DNA of 49,739 nucleotides from Deltaproteobacteria bacterium (GCA_016183175.1 JACPFC010000032.1:1-49739); one strand, 5' to 3'. Shown: positions 36,597-44,163, counted from the stretch's first letter. Numbers and translations are program-made. The notes: generated by a model from the sequence alone, not told the origin.

Positions 36597-36983
36597 TCAC
36601 CACGCCCATTTGACATCGGGATATTTTTGAATCAGCGGGTCGGGGGTGAGGATAGTCAGGCGATGCTCGATGGCCGTGGCAATAAGGATTCGGTCAAAGG
36701 GATCGGCATGAATCAGGGGAAGCTCCGTGGAAATGGCCGCAATTTCTCCTTTGAGAGCTATTTCTTGAAGATCATGCAATTGAAGGGCCTCTTTAAACCA
36801 GCGGGAAGGGGGAAGCGACAATTGAAGCTTGCCCTTTTGGACCTTGATGCCGATCTCGAAAGCGCTGATTGCCGAAACAAATATTTCCTGTTCTCGAGGC
36901 GCCAATATAGCCCTTGCCTGTTCCGAAAGGCCTCGCGGATCCATGGTCATCCAAAGGAAGCTACAGGTATCCAGCAAAAACAT
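36597..36983 (-). CDS. PIN-domain toxin (VapC-like)
   Basis: The 128 residues begin MFLLDTCSFLWMTMDPRGLS with the first PIN aspartate (LDTCSFLW). They continue with ISAFEIGIKVQKGKLQL (Glu of motif 2) and end with HADPFDRILIATAIEHRLTI, the third acidic motif typical of the COG3744-type PIN proteins that pair with Phd antitoxins. It is probably an RNase toxin. Its start abuts the antitoxin stop. The pair sits between recA and alaS, where recX is often found in related genomes, so it may have been inserted there. Confidence 0.92.
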   Translation of the reverse strand: MFLLDTCSFLWMTMDPRGLSEQARAILAPREQEIFVSAISAFEIGIKVQKGKLQLSLPPSRWFKEALQLHDLQEIALKGEIAAISTELPLIHADPFDRILIATAIEHRLTILTPDPLIQKYPDVKWAW

Positions 36984-37217
36984 TTATCGGAATTCCTCGG
37001 GCCATTCGTCTTCGGTCAAAGGCTCGGTGGGATCATAGAGAATTTTACCCTGAAGCTGGGGGTGGGTTTGGAGTCGATTTCCCCGTTTCTTGAAGGGAAT
37101 CATCTCCACCACCGGCTTGCCGTTTCGACAGATGCGCACAAGCTCCCCCTTCTCTTCTACTTTGGCAATCAGGGAAGAAAGATTGGTTTTCGCTTCGTGG
37201 ATATTCACCGTAATCAT
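36984..37217 (-). CDS. Phd/YefM-family antitoxin
   Basis: The 77 residues begin MITVNIHEAKTNLSSLIAKV and continue VRICRNGKPVVEMIPF, the Phd/YefM fold. The acidic C-terminus (PTEPLTEDEWPEEF) is the toxin-binding region. The start codon abuts a 26-bp palindrome that should be its operator, and a promoter overlaps that palindrome, so the mRNA may be leaderless. It lies directly upstream of the PIN toxin. Confidence 0.92.
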   Translation of the reverse strand: MITVNIHEAKTNLSSLIAKVEEKGELVRICRNGKPVVEMIPFKKRGNRLQTHPQLQGKILYDPTEPLTEDEWPEEFR

Positions 37218-37255
37218 GGACTAAACTTAGCTAAGTCTAGTCCACTTTGCAAGCC
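37218..37255 (-). promoter_or_regulatory. Operator and promoter of the Phd/PIN operon
   Basis: GGACTAAACTTAG (37218-37230) and CTAAGTCTAGTCC (37231-37243) are inverted repeats with one mismatch. On the minus strand TTGCAA and TAAGTT are 17 bp apart across it, placing the start of transcription at or next to the ATG. Confidence 0.7.
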
Positions 37256-37263
37256 TTTTTTTA

Positions 37264-38361
37264 TCAGGCCTTTGCGACCTTTTTCTCCTTGGCGGGAGCG
37301 GCGATCGGGGCTACCTCGGCCCCGACAGGGGGCCCCTTCGGGGCCACCGGCGCGAGTCCCACCTTTTGCAAAAGGGCCTTTTCGATCTTTTTGGCGATGT
37401 CTCTGTTGTCTTTCAGGAATTTAATGGCGTTGTCGCGCCCCTGTCCGATCCGCTCCTCGCCATAGGTGAACCAGGAACCGCTTTTTTCCACAATCCCCTG
37501 CTCGGAGGCAAGATCGATCAAATCGCCGTCGCGCGAAATTCCCTGATCGTACATCATGTCGAACTCCACCTGTTTGAACGGCGGAGCGACCTTGTTCTTT
37601 ACCACTTTCACGCGGACACGGTTGCCCAGTACCTGCTCCCCCACTTTGATCCCGCCGATCCGGCGGATGTCGAGCCGGATCGAGGAATAAAATTTCAGCG
37701 CATTCCCGCCGGTGGTCGTTTCGGGGTTGCCGAACATCACGCCGATTTTCATCCGGATCTGGTTGATAAAAACAAGAAGCGTCTTGGAGCGCGCCACCGT
37801 GGCGGTCAGTTTGCGAAGGGCCTGACTCATCAGCCGCGCCTGCGCCCCCATCTGGGCATCCCCCATCTCTCCCTCGATTTCCGATTTGGGGACCAGCGCC
37901 GCCACCGAGTCGACCACAATTACATCCACGGCATTGGAGCGGACCAGCGTTTCGGCAATCTCGAGCGCCTGCTCGCCGTTATCGGGCTGGGAGATCAGGA
38001 GATCCTCCGTTTTGACGCCGAGTTTCCGGGCATAGGTGACATCCAACGCATGTTCGGCGTCGATAAAGGCGCATATCCCCCCTTTTTTCTGGGCTTCAGC
38101 CACCACATGAAGGGTCAGTGTGGTTTTGCCGGACGACTCCGGCCCGAAAACCTCGACAATTCGCCCCCGCGGAATTCCGCCAACCCCCAAGGCAATATCC
38201 AGGGCAAGCGACCCGGTTGAAATGACGTCGAGCTGGGCGTTTTTCAAAATCTCCGCCTCCCCCAGCCGCATGATCGCCCCTTTGCCGAACTGTTTTTCGA
38301 TGGTCGATACCGCCAGTGAAATGGCCTTGTTTTTGTCTGTATTAATTTGAACCGCTTCCAT
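37264..38361 (-). CDS. recA: Recombinase RecA
   Basis: The ATG at 38361 follows a GGGAGG site and gives 365 residues. The Walker A motif GPESSGKT is at 73-80, [20 protein letters not shown] follows near 150, and [20 protein letters not shown] and [15 protein letters not shown] are characteristic. The C-terminus is Ala/Lys/Pro-rich ([11 protein letters not shown]), as is common. RecA promotes strand exchange and induces the SOS response. An obvious LexA box was not identified. thpR lies upstream, separated by a heptamer repeat element. Confidence 0.98.
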   Translation of the reverse strand: MEAVQINTDKNKAISLAVSTIEKQFGKGAIMRLGEAEILKNAQLDVISTGSLALDIALGVGGIPRGRIVEVFGPESSGKTTLTLHVVAEAQKKGGICAFIDAEHALDVTYARKLGVKTEDLLISQPDNGEQALEIAETLVRSNAVDVIVVDSVAALVPKSEIEGEMGDAQMGAQARLMSQALRKLTATVARSKTLLVFINQIRMKIGVMFGNPETTTGGNALKFYSSIRLDIRRIGGIKVGEQVLGNRVRVKVVKNKVAPPFKQVEFDMMYDQGISRDGDLIDLASEQGIVEKSGSWFTYGEERIGQGRDNAIKFLKDNRDIAKKIEKALLQKVGLAPVAPKGPPVGAEVAPIAAPAKEKKVAKA

Positions 38362-38378
38362 GGAACCTCCCTTTTTAA

Positions 38379-38490
38379 TGTCAAATGTCAAAGCCTAAAG
38401 TTCAAATGAATGTCAAATTTCAAAAAAACAAATTCGACATTGTTGTTTTGTCTTTTCCTTTGACATTTGAACTTTGACATTTGGAATTTT
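38379..38490. repeat. TTTGACA-type heptamer element, copy 2
   Basis: AATGTCAAATGTCAAAGCCT and TTCAAATGAATGTCAAATTT on the left return as TTTGACATTTGAACTTTGAC on the right around AACAAATTCGACATTGTTGT. This is the same inverted layout as at 5141-5247. It fills the thpR-recA gap. Confidence 0.88.
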
Positions 38491-38491
38491 A

Positions 38492-39085
38492 CTATCGCCT
38501 TTCTCCAAGATGAAACTCCCGAATGACGCTATAAACAGCCCCCCCTTTTGTCAACTCGCTTTTGTAAAAAACAATGCGATCGGCGATAAATTCACCGAAG
38601 GAGACAAGCCCGACCTCATGCCACTTCTTCAAAAACCCGCTTGACGGTTTTTCTTTGATGCGGGCGATGGTCACATGCGGCGCAAAAGGCCTTTTCTCCT
38701 TCGGAAAACCGAACCGCTCAAAAAAACCCTCCACCGATTGAGCGAATGTCTTAAGCGGATCAACATCGCCTGCCAGGCCGGCTCGGCCCGAAAGCCCCAC
38801 CCACAGAATACGGGGAGTTCCGCGAGGAGGAAACTGCCCCACCGCATCCGCCACCAACCTTATCGGTCGAAAGGGGGTGCAAAGTTGCGTGAATTCCAAA
38901 AAAAATTCTTTTTCAAATCTTTCTTCCTCCACATTCCCCAAAAATTTGAGGGTTAAGTGAATTCCTTCCGGCTTCACCCACCGGATGGAGGAATCATGCC
39001 TCCGAAAAGGTTCAATCCAATCCTGAACAGATTTTTTGATAGTGTCTGGAATGGGGATGGCGACGAAGGAGCGGACCGAGTTCAT
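38492..39085 (-). CDS. thpR: RNA 2',3'-cyclic phosphodiesterase
   Basis: The 197 residues begin VRSFVAIPIPDTIKKSVQDW and carry the two H-x-T/S-h motifs of the 2H phosphoesterase fold, HLTLKFLGNV (near 46) and PHVTIARIKEK (near 137). Members hydrolyse 2',3'-cyclic phosphates in RNA; their cell role is uncertain. thpR is often next to recA or cinA, as here. The length is normal. Confidence 0.93.
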   Translation of the reverse strand: MNSVRSFVAIPIPDTIKKSVQDWIEPFRRHDSSIRWVKPEGIHLTLKFLGNVEEERFEKEFFLEFTQLCTPFRPIRLVADAVGQFPPRGTPRILWVGLSGRAGLAGDVDPLKTFAQSVEGFFERFGFPKEKRPFAPHVTIARIKEKPSSGFLKKWHEVGLVSFGEFIADRIVFYKSELTKGGAVYSVIREFHLGERR

Positions 39086-39087
39086 CG

Positions 39088-39120
39088 GTCATATAAGTCT
39101 TATAGGACCTATTACTTTTC
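39088..39120. repeat. 9-bp-period TATAGGACC repeat
   Basis: CATATAAGTCTTATAGGACC TATTAC matches the alternating motif found in alaS at 35735. It lies in the divergent gap between thpR and the antiporter gene. Confidence 0.6.
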
Positions 39121-39166
39121 AAGCATTTTCCTTGTCATCACGTTTCAATGCCGTTACATATCCCCC

Positions 39167-40384
39167 ATGCCCAAACCCCGCGATTTCGGCTTCATTACTC
39201 TTACTCTCCTCCTCTGCGGCCAATGGGTCGTGCTCAAATGCACCGGCGTTCATCTGGCCGAACCATGGAACGCCGTTTCTCCCGGCATCGCCATCTTCGG
39301 GGCCGCCTTCATGCTCTCATGGGGAGCGGAGCTGGCGCAGTTTGAAATCCCCCAGTCGCTGGCCATCGCCTTTCTGGCGTTGATCGCGGTTCTGCCCGAA
39401 TATGCCGTCGACATGTACTTTGCGTGGGAGGCGGGAAAAAATCCGGAATACATCCACTACGCGACCGCCAACATGACCGGCGCCAACCGGCTTTTGATCG
39501 GCCTCGGCTGGGCCACGGTGGTTTTTGCCTATTTTTTCAAGACAAAAAAAGGGGAAGTAAAGCTGGAACCGGCCAACCGCGTGGAACTTTTCGCCCTGAC
39601 GGCCGCCACCCTTTATTGCTTCATCATCCCCCTCAAGCATTCCCTTTCGTGGGTCGATTCGCTTTTTCTGCTGGCGATTTTTGGCTGGTACATGTTTCAG
39701 GCCACTCGGGCCCACCACGAAGAACCGGAGATCGAAGGGCCGATTGAGGCATTGGCCTCCTGGCCCCGCGGCAGAAGATTGTTGGCCACCCTTTTCTTCT
39801 TCGCCTTTTCCGGTTACGTGATTTTCATTTCGGCCGAGCCGTTTGCCGAAGGGCTTCTGGCGGTCGGAAGGAATTGGGGAATCGAGGAATTTATCCTTGT
39901 CCAGTGGCTGGCGCCGCTCGCCTCCGAATCGCCGGAGTTTATTGTCGCCATTATTTTCGCCCTGCGGGCGCGGGCTGATGCCAGCCTCGGCACGCTCATT
40001 TCTTCCAAGGTAAATCAGTGGACGCTTCTGGTGGGGATGCTCCCTCTTGTCTACAATCTCTCCGCGGGGCATTTTGGCCCGATGGTCATGGACTCCCGGC
40101 AGTCGGAGGAAATTTTCCTGACCGCCGCCCAGTCGGTACTGGCGCTTGTCATCATCATGAACCTTCGCTTCTCCATCACCGAGGCGTTGATTCTCTTCGT
40201 TCTCTTTGTCACCCAACTCTTTTTCACCTCCACCGAGGCGCGCGATATCTATGCCATTGTGTATCTTGCGCTTGGCATCGGGTGGTTTTTTATTATAAAG
40301 GACAACCGCAAAGGGGGGTGGCTGATGATCCGCGATGGATTAAGACACCCGAACTCGGCACAAAGATGCCGCCGTTCGAGTTGA
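39167..40384 (+). CDS. Sodium/calcium exchanger family membrane protein
   Basis: The 405 residues contain about ten membrane spans in two inverted halves. The alpha-repeat-like segments are IAFLALIAVLPEYAVDMYFA (near 75) and VQWLAPLASESPEFIVAIIF (near 250). Each holds an acidic residue in a Pro-Glu pair (PEYAVD, SPEF), as in Ca2+/cation antiporters. ATG at 39167 (MPKPRDFGFITL) is preferred because upstream in-frame codons run through a repeat. The last 67 bases overlap the redoxin gene in another frame, and the C-terminal tail (HPNSAQRCRRSS) may be a product of this overlap. Confidence 0.88.
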   Translation: MPKPRDFGFITLTLLLCGQWVVLKCTGVHLAEPWNAVSPGIAIFGAAFMLSWGAELAQFEIPQSLAIAFLALIAVLPEYAVDMYFAWEAGKNPEYIHYATANMTGANRLLIGLGWATVVFAYFFKTKKGEVKLEPANRVELFALTAATLYCFIIPLKHSLSWVDSLFLLAIFGWYMFQATRAHHEEPEIEGPIEALASWPRGRRLLATLFFFAFSGYVIFISAEPFAEGLLAVGRNWGIEEFILVQWLAPLASESPEFIVAIIFALRARADASLGTLISSKVNQWTLLVGMLPLVYNLSAGHFGPMVMDSRQSEEIFLTAAQSVLALVIIMNLRFSITEALILFVLFVTQLFFTSTEARDIYAIVYLALGIGWFFIIKDNRKGGWLMIRDGLRHPNSAQRCRRSS

Positions 40385-40890
40385 AAGACCCTTACGGCAA
40401 GACATACAAAGGAAACGACCTCTTCGGAAGAAAGGGATTGCTGGTCGCCTTTACCTGCAACCACTGCCCCTATGCCATCGCCGTCTGGCCACGACTTGTC
40501 ATACTGGCCCGCCACGCCGGTGAACTGGGAGTCAACACCGTCGGAATCAACCCGAATATTCATCCCGATTATCCCGAAGATGCGCCGGAAAAGATGAAGA
40601 TCAAAATCCGCGAATGGGGCATCGGTTTTCCCTATCTTGTCGACGAAACGCAGAAGGCGGCCGATGCCTTCAAGGCCCAGTGCACGCCGGACCTCTATTT
40701 ATTTAATGAGAAGCAGGAGCTGGTCTATCATGGCCGGCTCGATGACAATTGGCAGGACGAAAAAAAGGTCAAACGGCAGGAACTGAAAGAGGTAATCGAA
40801 AACTTGGCCGCCGGGAAGCCGATTTCAAAGGATCAAAAACACTCCATGGGCTGTTCAATCAAATGGAAACAAGCCCCGAAGGGGCGTTGA
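40318..40890 (+). CDS. Thioredoxin-fold redoxin with CNHC motif
   Basis: From the GTG at 40318 the product has 190 residues: ADDPRWIKTPELGTKMPPFE, then FTCNHCPYAIAVWPRLVILA with the redox pair Cys47/Cys50, and HPDYPEDAPEKMK. It ends SKDQKHSMGCSIKWK, which holds the third Cys typical of this AhpC/TSA-related family. It lacks a signal peptide, so it is likely cytoplasmic. The start overlaps the antiporter gene, suggesting co-translation. A GCCCCGAAGGGGC hairpin covers its stop codon. Confidence 0.88.
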   Translation: MADDPRWIKTPELGTKMPPFELKDPYGKTYKGNDLFGRKGLLVAFTCNHCPYAIAVWPRLVILARHAGELGVNTVGINPNIHPDYPEDAPEKMKIKIREWGIGFPYLVDETQKAADAFKAQCTPDLYLFNEKQELVYHGRLDDNWQDEKKVKRQELKEVIENLAAGKPISKDQKHSMGCSIKWKQAPKGR

Positions 40891-40976
40891 GGGGGAGGCT
40901 CCATCCGGCTTGGCCGGTGGAGGGGGCGACGCGAGCCCCCCTAATAGCCTGTTACATCAAATGGAGATAATGTAAA

Positions 40977-41097
40977 AACCAAGAGAGTCCTTTTGGACTG
41001 CGCAATTTTCGTTCCCGCCAGCCACATTGGCCTTCGAGACAAGTCACCTCTAAAGCGGCTTACGAAAATTGCGAAGACAAGGGGACTCTCTTGGTTT
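40977..41097. repeat. Long imperfect palindrome
   Basis: The left arm AACCAAGAGAGTCC...GCGCAATTTTCGT pairs with the right arm ACGAAAATTGCG...GGACTCTCTTGGTT. The outer 14 and inner 12 bases match perfectly around a 50-bp centre. TTGGTTTGGCTC follows in tandem. There is no coding content, and its overall shape resembles the palindrome at 43968. Confidence 0.85.
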
Positions 41098-41132
41098 GGC
41101 TCTTGGTTTGGCTCTTGGTTTGCAAAGTAAAG

Positions 41133-41170
41133 AAAAAAGCCCCTCCGTCTTGGGCGGAGAGGCTTTTTAA
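41133..41170. terminator. Bidirectional intrinsic terminator
   Basis: AAAAAAGCCCCTCCG-TCTTGGG-CGGAGAGGCTTTTTAAA has a GC-rich stem flanked by A and T runs, so it can act on both strands. It sits between the redoxin gene and the convergent 41278 gene. Confidence 0.85.
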
Positions 41171-41191
41171 AGGAGGGTCTTAATCAAGGAT

Positions 41192-41271
41192 TAAATGTGA
41201 GCGAGAATCGGATTCATTCCGTTCGAGCGAACGGGGGGCACGGGGGCGCCAGCGGCAAAGCCCCCGATTTA
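41192..41271. repeat. 80-bp dispersed element, copy 2
   Basis: This is the inverted orientation of the elements at 31452 and 42439, reading TGAGCGAGAATCGGATTCAT, TTCGAGCGAACGGGGGGCAC and GCGGCAAAGCCCCCGATTTA. It lies just after the end of the 41278 gene. Confidence 0.9.
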
Positions 41272-41277
41272 ATCGAT

Positions 41278-41610
41278 TTAATTGGTTCTGTTTTTAAAGC
41301 TGAAAAACTCGTCCAGCGATGTCCCCAGTTTTTGGGCAATGGCGTTGGCCTCGCCGATCAGCCGCTCGATCTTGCGCTTCCGCTGAAGCTGGCGCTTCTG
41401 GCTGGGGCGCATGTTATCAAGGGCCTTTAAAATATCTTCGTGGCTCAAATTCCATTTGAGGTTGGGATGCTCGTCCTGCAACTTTTTATAGGTGGTGAGC
41501 ACATCGTCCCCTTTCTGGAACTTGTGAATCACCTGCTGGCGATAGCCCTTCCCTTCCACAAAAACCATATGGACCAGATACAGCTTGCTTGAAACAACGC
41601 GTGTGTACAT
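41278..41610 (-). CDS. Hypothetical 110-residue basic protein
   Basis: MYTRVVSSKLYLVHMVFVEG opens a short beta segment. Two helical stretches follow (DDVLTTYKKLQDEHP; SHEDILKALDNMRPSQKRQL), then a basic region (RKRKIERLIGEANAIAQKLG) and TSLDEFFSFKN. The basic helices could bind nucleic acid, but no family is recognised. A GCCGATAA promoter-like motif lies about 70 bp upstream, shared with the acidic lipoprotein at 9409. It is a single gene, convergent with the redoxin gene across a terminator. Confidence 0.65.
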   Translation of the reverse strand: MYTRVVSSKLYLVHMVFVEGKGYRQQVIHKFQKGDDVLTTYKKLQDEHPNLKWNLSHEDILKALDNMRPSQKRQLQRKRKIERLIGEANAIAQKLGTSLDEFFSFKNRTN

Positions 41611-41680
41611 ACATTCCTCCCGTCATGATGATATTCTTGCCACCTGCAACCTGCCCCAATAATGCCCCCTGCTAATATCA

Positions 41681-41711
41681 TTATCGGCAGGCAATAAAAA
41701 AAGTTGCTAAA
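41681..41711 (-). promoter_or_regulatory. Sigma-28-like GCCGATAA motif upstream of the 41278 gene
   Basis: On the minus strand AGCAACTTTTTTTATTGCCT is followed by GCCGATAA. It differs from the motif at 10177 in only a few bases across about 34 positions. Confidence 0.45.
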
Positions 41712-41863
41712 AAAATGATAAAAATCCAAAAAAAATTAAAAATCAAGTGATTTTAAGGGCTTAAATAGAGCCTGGAAAAAAATTATCCAACTGTCACTCC
41801 CGACAATCGCGCTAATCACGATTCTATTTAAAAAAAAATGACTAATTCAGAGGGGTTAGAAAG

Positions 41864-41892
41864 TTGACAAACTTTTTGTTTCTCATTAACGT
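41864..41892 (+). promoter_or_regulatory. Promoter of panD
   Basis: TTGACA (41864-41869) and TAACGT (41887-41892) are separated by 17 bp, 16 bp before the panD start codon. The AT-rich gap before it (41716-41863) shows no gene. Confidence 0.55.
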
Positions 41893-41907
41893 GGTGCGTC
41901 AATAAAT

Positions 41908-42273
41908 ATGCTCCTCCAAGTGCTCAAATCAAAAATCCATCGGGCAACGGTGACCGAAGCAAATGTGAATTACGAGGGGTCGATCACGCTGGATAGCGAG
42001 TTAATGGAAAAAGCAAGTCTTTTGATCAACGAAATGGTCCATATCTGGGATGCCACCGAAGGGCACCGGCTCTACACCTACTGCATGCCCCCTGCCCCCA
42101 AAGGCTCCGGCACGGTCTGCATCAACGGCGCCGCCGCCCGGCTGATTAAAAAGGGGCACATCATCATCATCACCAGCTTTGTCAATCTGACCCCCGAGGA
42201 ATATAAGACGCACAAACCGAACAAGGTGATTGTGGATGAGAAGAATCGGGTCAAGCAGGTGAAACACGAGTAG
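41908..42273 (+). CDS. panD: Aspartate 1-decarboxylase
   Basis: PanD makes beta-alanine for pantothenate and coenzyme A. The 121 residues match the family. NYEGSITLD holds the self-cleavage site Gly24-Ser25 that yields the pyruvoyl group, and VHIWDATEGHRLYTYCMP and CINGAAARLIKKGHIIIITS follow. It is followed 4 bp later by the alcohol dehydrogenase gene, with which it may form an operon. Confidence 0.97.
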   Translation: MLLQVLKSKIHRATVTEANVNYEGSITLDSELMEKASLLINEMVHIWDATEGHRLYTYCMPPAPKGSGTVCINGAAARLIKKGHIIIITSFVNLTPEEYKTHKPNKVIVDEKNRVKQVKHE

Positions 42274-42277
42274 TGAA

Positions 42278-43387
42278 ATGAAGGCCATCCGCATCCACGA
42301 ATATGGCGGCATCGATAAACTCGTCATCGACGAAATCCCCGAACCCAAACCGGACGCAAACGAAGTAAAAATCGAGGCCAAGGCCACAAGCCTGAACCAT
42401 CTCGACGTGTGGATCCGCCAGGGACTTCTCAAGCATTTAATCGGGGGCTTTGCCGCTGGCGCCCCCGCACCCCCCGTTCGCTCGCGCGGAATAAATCCGA
42501 CGCTTGCTCACCATCTAAACCTCCCTCTCCCCCTTGTTCCGGGAAGCGACGGTTGCGGCGTTGTTGCCGACATCGGCTCGAAAGTCCTTTCCTTTAAAAA
42601 AGGGGATCGAGTCTTCTGGAACCCCGGATTCGGATGCGGAAAATGTCCGCCATGCAAGTCGGGCAACGAGGCCCTTTGCGTCCACTATCAAATTCTAGGC
42701 GAGAACTGCGACGGCGCCCATCGCCGGTTTCTTTGCCTCCCCGAAAACCGGGTCATCCCTCTTCCTTCTTCCATCCCGTTTGAAGAAGGGGCCGCCTTTC
42801 CCCTTGTCTTCATGACCGCCTGGCAGATGCTGGTCCGCAAAGCGGACATTCAAGCGGGACAGACGGCGCTCGTCATGGCAGGCGCCAGCGGCATCGGGAC
42901 TGCGGCCATTCAAATCGCCAAACTGAAAGGGGCGCGGGTTATTGCCACGGCAGGATCGGATGAAACAAAAAAGAAACTTGAAGGTTTGGGGGCGGACGAT
43001 GTCATCGATCATTATCAGGAAGAAATCGGCAAGCGAACCCTGGAACTGACGGGCGGCCGCGGCGTTGATGTCGTTTTCGAACATGTGGGGGCCAAAGTCT
43101 GGAAGGAGGCCCTTAAGGCCCTTGCCAAAGGGGGAAGGCTCGTCACCTGCGGCGCAACCACCGGCGCCGATGTGTCGATCAACCTCCGTCATGTATTTAT
43201 GAAACACCAGCAGATTATCGGTTCCACCATGGGAAACAGGCGCGATTTGGAGGAAATCGTCCAATGGATCGGGAAGAGAAAATTAAGGCCGGTGATTCAT
43301 GAGGTTCTGCCGTACACGGAGATCGGGAAAGGACATGAAATGCTGGAGAAGGGGGGGATATTTGGGAAGGTGGTGTTGAGATGGTAG
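42278..43387 (+). CDS. Zinc-type alcohol dehydrogenase with a repeat-encoded insertion
   Basis: The 369 residues belong to the medium-chain dehydrogenase family. HLDVWIRQGL and PLPLVPGSDGCGVVADIG are the catalytic-domain blocks, GFGCGKCPPCKSGNEALC holds the structural-zinc cysteines, and AGQTALVMAGASGIGTAAIQ is the cofactor site. Between residues 50 and 81, where homologues are contiguous or nearly so, this protein has GGFAAGAPAPPVRSRGINPT and neighbouring residues, encoded by the 80-bp dispersed element. The insertion keeps the frame. It lies close to the substrate side of the catalytic domain, so an effect on activity is possible. Confidence 0.93.
   Translation: MKAIRIHEYGGIDKLVIDEIPEPKPDANEVKIEAKATSLNHLDVWIRQGLLKHLIGGFAAGAPAPPVRSRGINPTLAHHLNLPLPLVPGSDGCGVVADIGSKVLSFKKGDRVFWNPGFGCGKCPPCKSGNEALCVHYQILGENCDGAHRRFLCLPENRVIPLPSSIPFEEGAAFPLVFMTAWQMLVRKADIQAGQTALVMAGASGIGTAAIQIAKLKGARVIATAGSDETKKKLEGLGADDVIDHYQEEIGKRTLELTGGRGVDVVFEHVGAKVWKEALKALAKGGRLVTCGATTGADVSINLRHVFMKHQQIIGSTMGNRRDLEEIVQWIGKRKLRPVIHEVLPYTEIGKGHEMLEKGGIFGKVVLRW
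42439..42516. repeat. 80-bp dispersed element, copy 3 (inside alcohol dehydrogenase)
   Basis: AATCGGGGGCTTTGCCGCTG, GCGCCCCCGCACCCCCCG and TTCGCTCGCGCGGAATAAAT through GCTTGCTCACCAT. It is nearly identical to copies at 31452 and 41192 and sits in frame in the gene. Confidence 0.92.
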
Positions 43388-43390
43388 GTA

Positions 43391-43503
43391 AATTCCAAAT
43401 GTCAAAGTTCAAATGTCAAAAGAAAAGACAAAAAACAATGCTCAATTTGTCATTTGAAATTTGACATTGTTTTTTCCTTTGAACTTTGTCATTTGACATT
43501 TAC
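43391..43503. repeat. TTTGACA-type heptamer element, copy 3
   Basis: AAATGTCAAAGTTCAAATGT on the left mirrors CTTTGAACTTTGTCATTTGA on the right around ACAATGCTCAATTTG and CATTGTTTTTT. It separates the convergent alcohol dehydrogenase and TlpA-like genes and supplies the last TlpA codons. Confidence 0.88.
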
Positions 43504-43947
43504 CATTTTCCCAATGGTTCCCTCCCACCTCGGATGTTCCCAGTCCTGCGGCCCGGAAATCTTTTTTGTCACTTTGCCGTTTTTGTCGATCAAAAAACTC
43601 TCCGGCAGGCGATAGGTCCCGTACTCCCTCACCGCCTCCATCCCCTCCTCGTCAACCGACACCGCGATCAGGGCAAATTTTGCCCCATCGAATTTTTGAA
43701 CGAGCCTGTCCAGCGAGGGGAACTCCTCGACGCACGGCGGGCACCATGTGGCCCAGAAGTGGAGAAGCACCACTTTGCCCCTGTACTGACTTAACGCCAC
43801 TTTCTGTCCTTTTTCGTCCTTAAGACTGAAATCAGGCGCCTGTTTACCCACAAGGCTGTATCCACCGTTGGTCCCTTCCTTAAGGTAAGACCAGGCGATG
43901 ATAACAGCCAGAAGGGCAACGAGGAGAAAGAGAATTTTTTTGTTCAT
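43489..43947 (-). CDS. TlpA/ResA-like membrane-anchored thioredoxin
   Basis: From the ATG at 43947 the product has 152 residues. MNKKILFLLVALLAVIIAWS is an uncleaved anchor or signal. The thioredoxin domain follows, with GKQAPDFSLKDEKGQKV, VVLLHFWATWCPPCVEEFPS (Cys69/Cys72) and PESFLIDKNGKV with the cis-Pro region. It probably reduces disulfides in the periplasm, for example in cytochrome c maturation. The C-terminal MVNVK is contributed by a heptamer repeat element. A long palindrome precedes the gene. Confidence 0.93.
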   Translation of the reverse strand: MNKKILFLLVALLAVIIAWSYLKEGTNGGYSLVGKQAPDFSLKDEKGQKVALSQYRGKVVLLHFWATWCPPCVEEFPSLDRLVQKFDGAKFALIAVSVDEEGMEAVREYGTYRLPESFLIDKNGKVTKKISGPQDWEHPRWEGTIGKMVNVK

Positions 43948-43967
43948 AAAGGTTTTCAGTTCACCTG

Positions 43968-44135
43968 ACAATTCAGTCTCGAGTGGATGTCTTTCAGGTT
44001 TTGTCGGCTGTTTGAGCGCACCTCAATGAACATCGCCAATCGGAACATTGCTTAAGCCCAACGACCGGATAGAGTGGCGATTAAATAGACCGCGAGTTCC
44101 GACAAAACCGAAAGCAGACACCGAGACTGAATTGT
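43968..44135. repeat. Long imperfect palindrome
   Basis: The left arm ACAATTCAGTCTCG...GGTTTTGTCGG (43968-44007) pairs with CCGACAAAACC...CGAGACTGAATTGT (44099-44135). Inner arms ATCGCCAATC and GTGGCGATTA extend the pairing. It fills the gap between the TlpA-like gene and the second GMC gene. Confidence 0.85.
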
Positions 44136-44163
44136 CTCTTACTGGCTTAAGCCGCAAACAGAG

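Noticed and set aside
39317-40216. Minus-strand open frame of 299 codons
   Set aside because: Antisense shadow of the antiporter gene; composition is charged and repetitive with no motifs.
40018-40317. Extended N-terminus for the redoxin, running back through the antiporter gene
   Set aside because: This part is an out-of-frame reading of the antiporter; homology to redoxins begins only after about 40325.
40977-41097. Integron attC site
   Set aside because: The palindrome has a suitable size, but I could not find the conserved RYYYAAC/GTTRRRY boxes in the right places, and there is no integrase or cassette array.
41197-41430. Plus-strand open frame starting VSENRIHSVRANGG
   Set aside because: It begins in the 80-bp repeat and continues antisense to the 41278 gene, so it is most likely not a gene.
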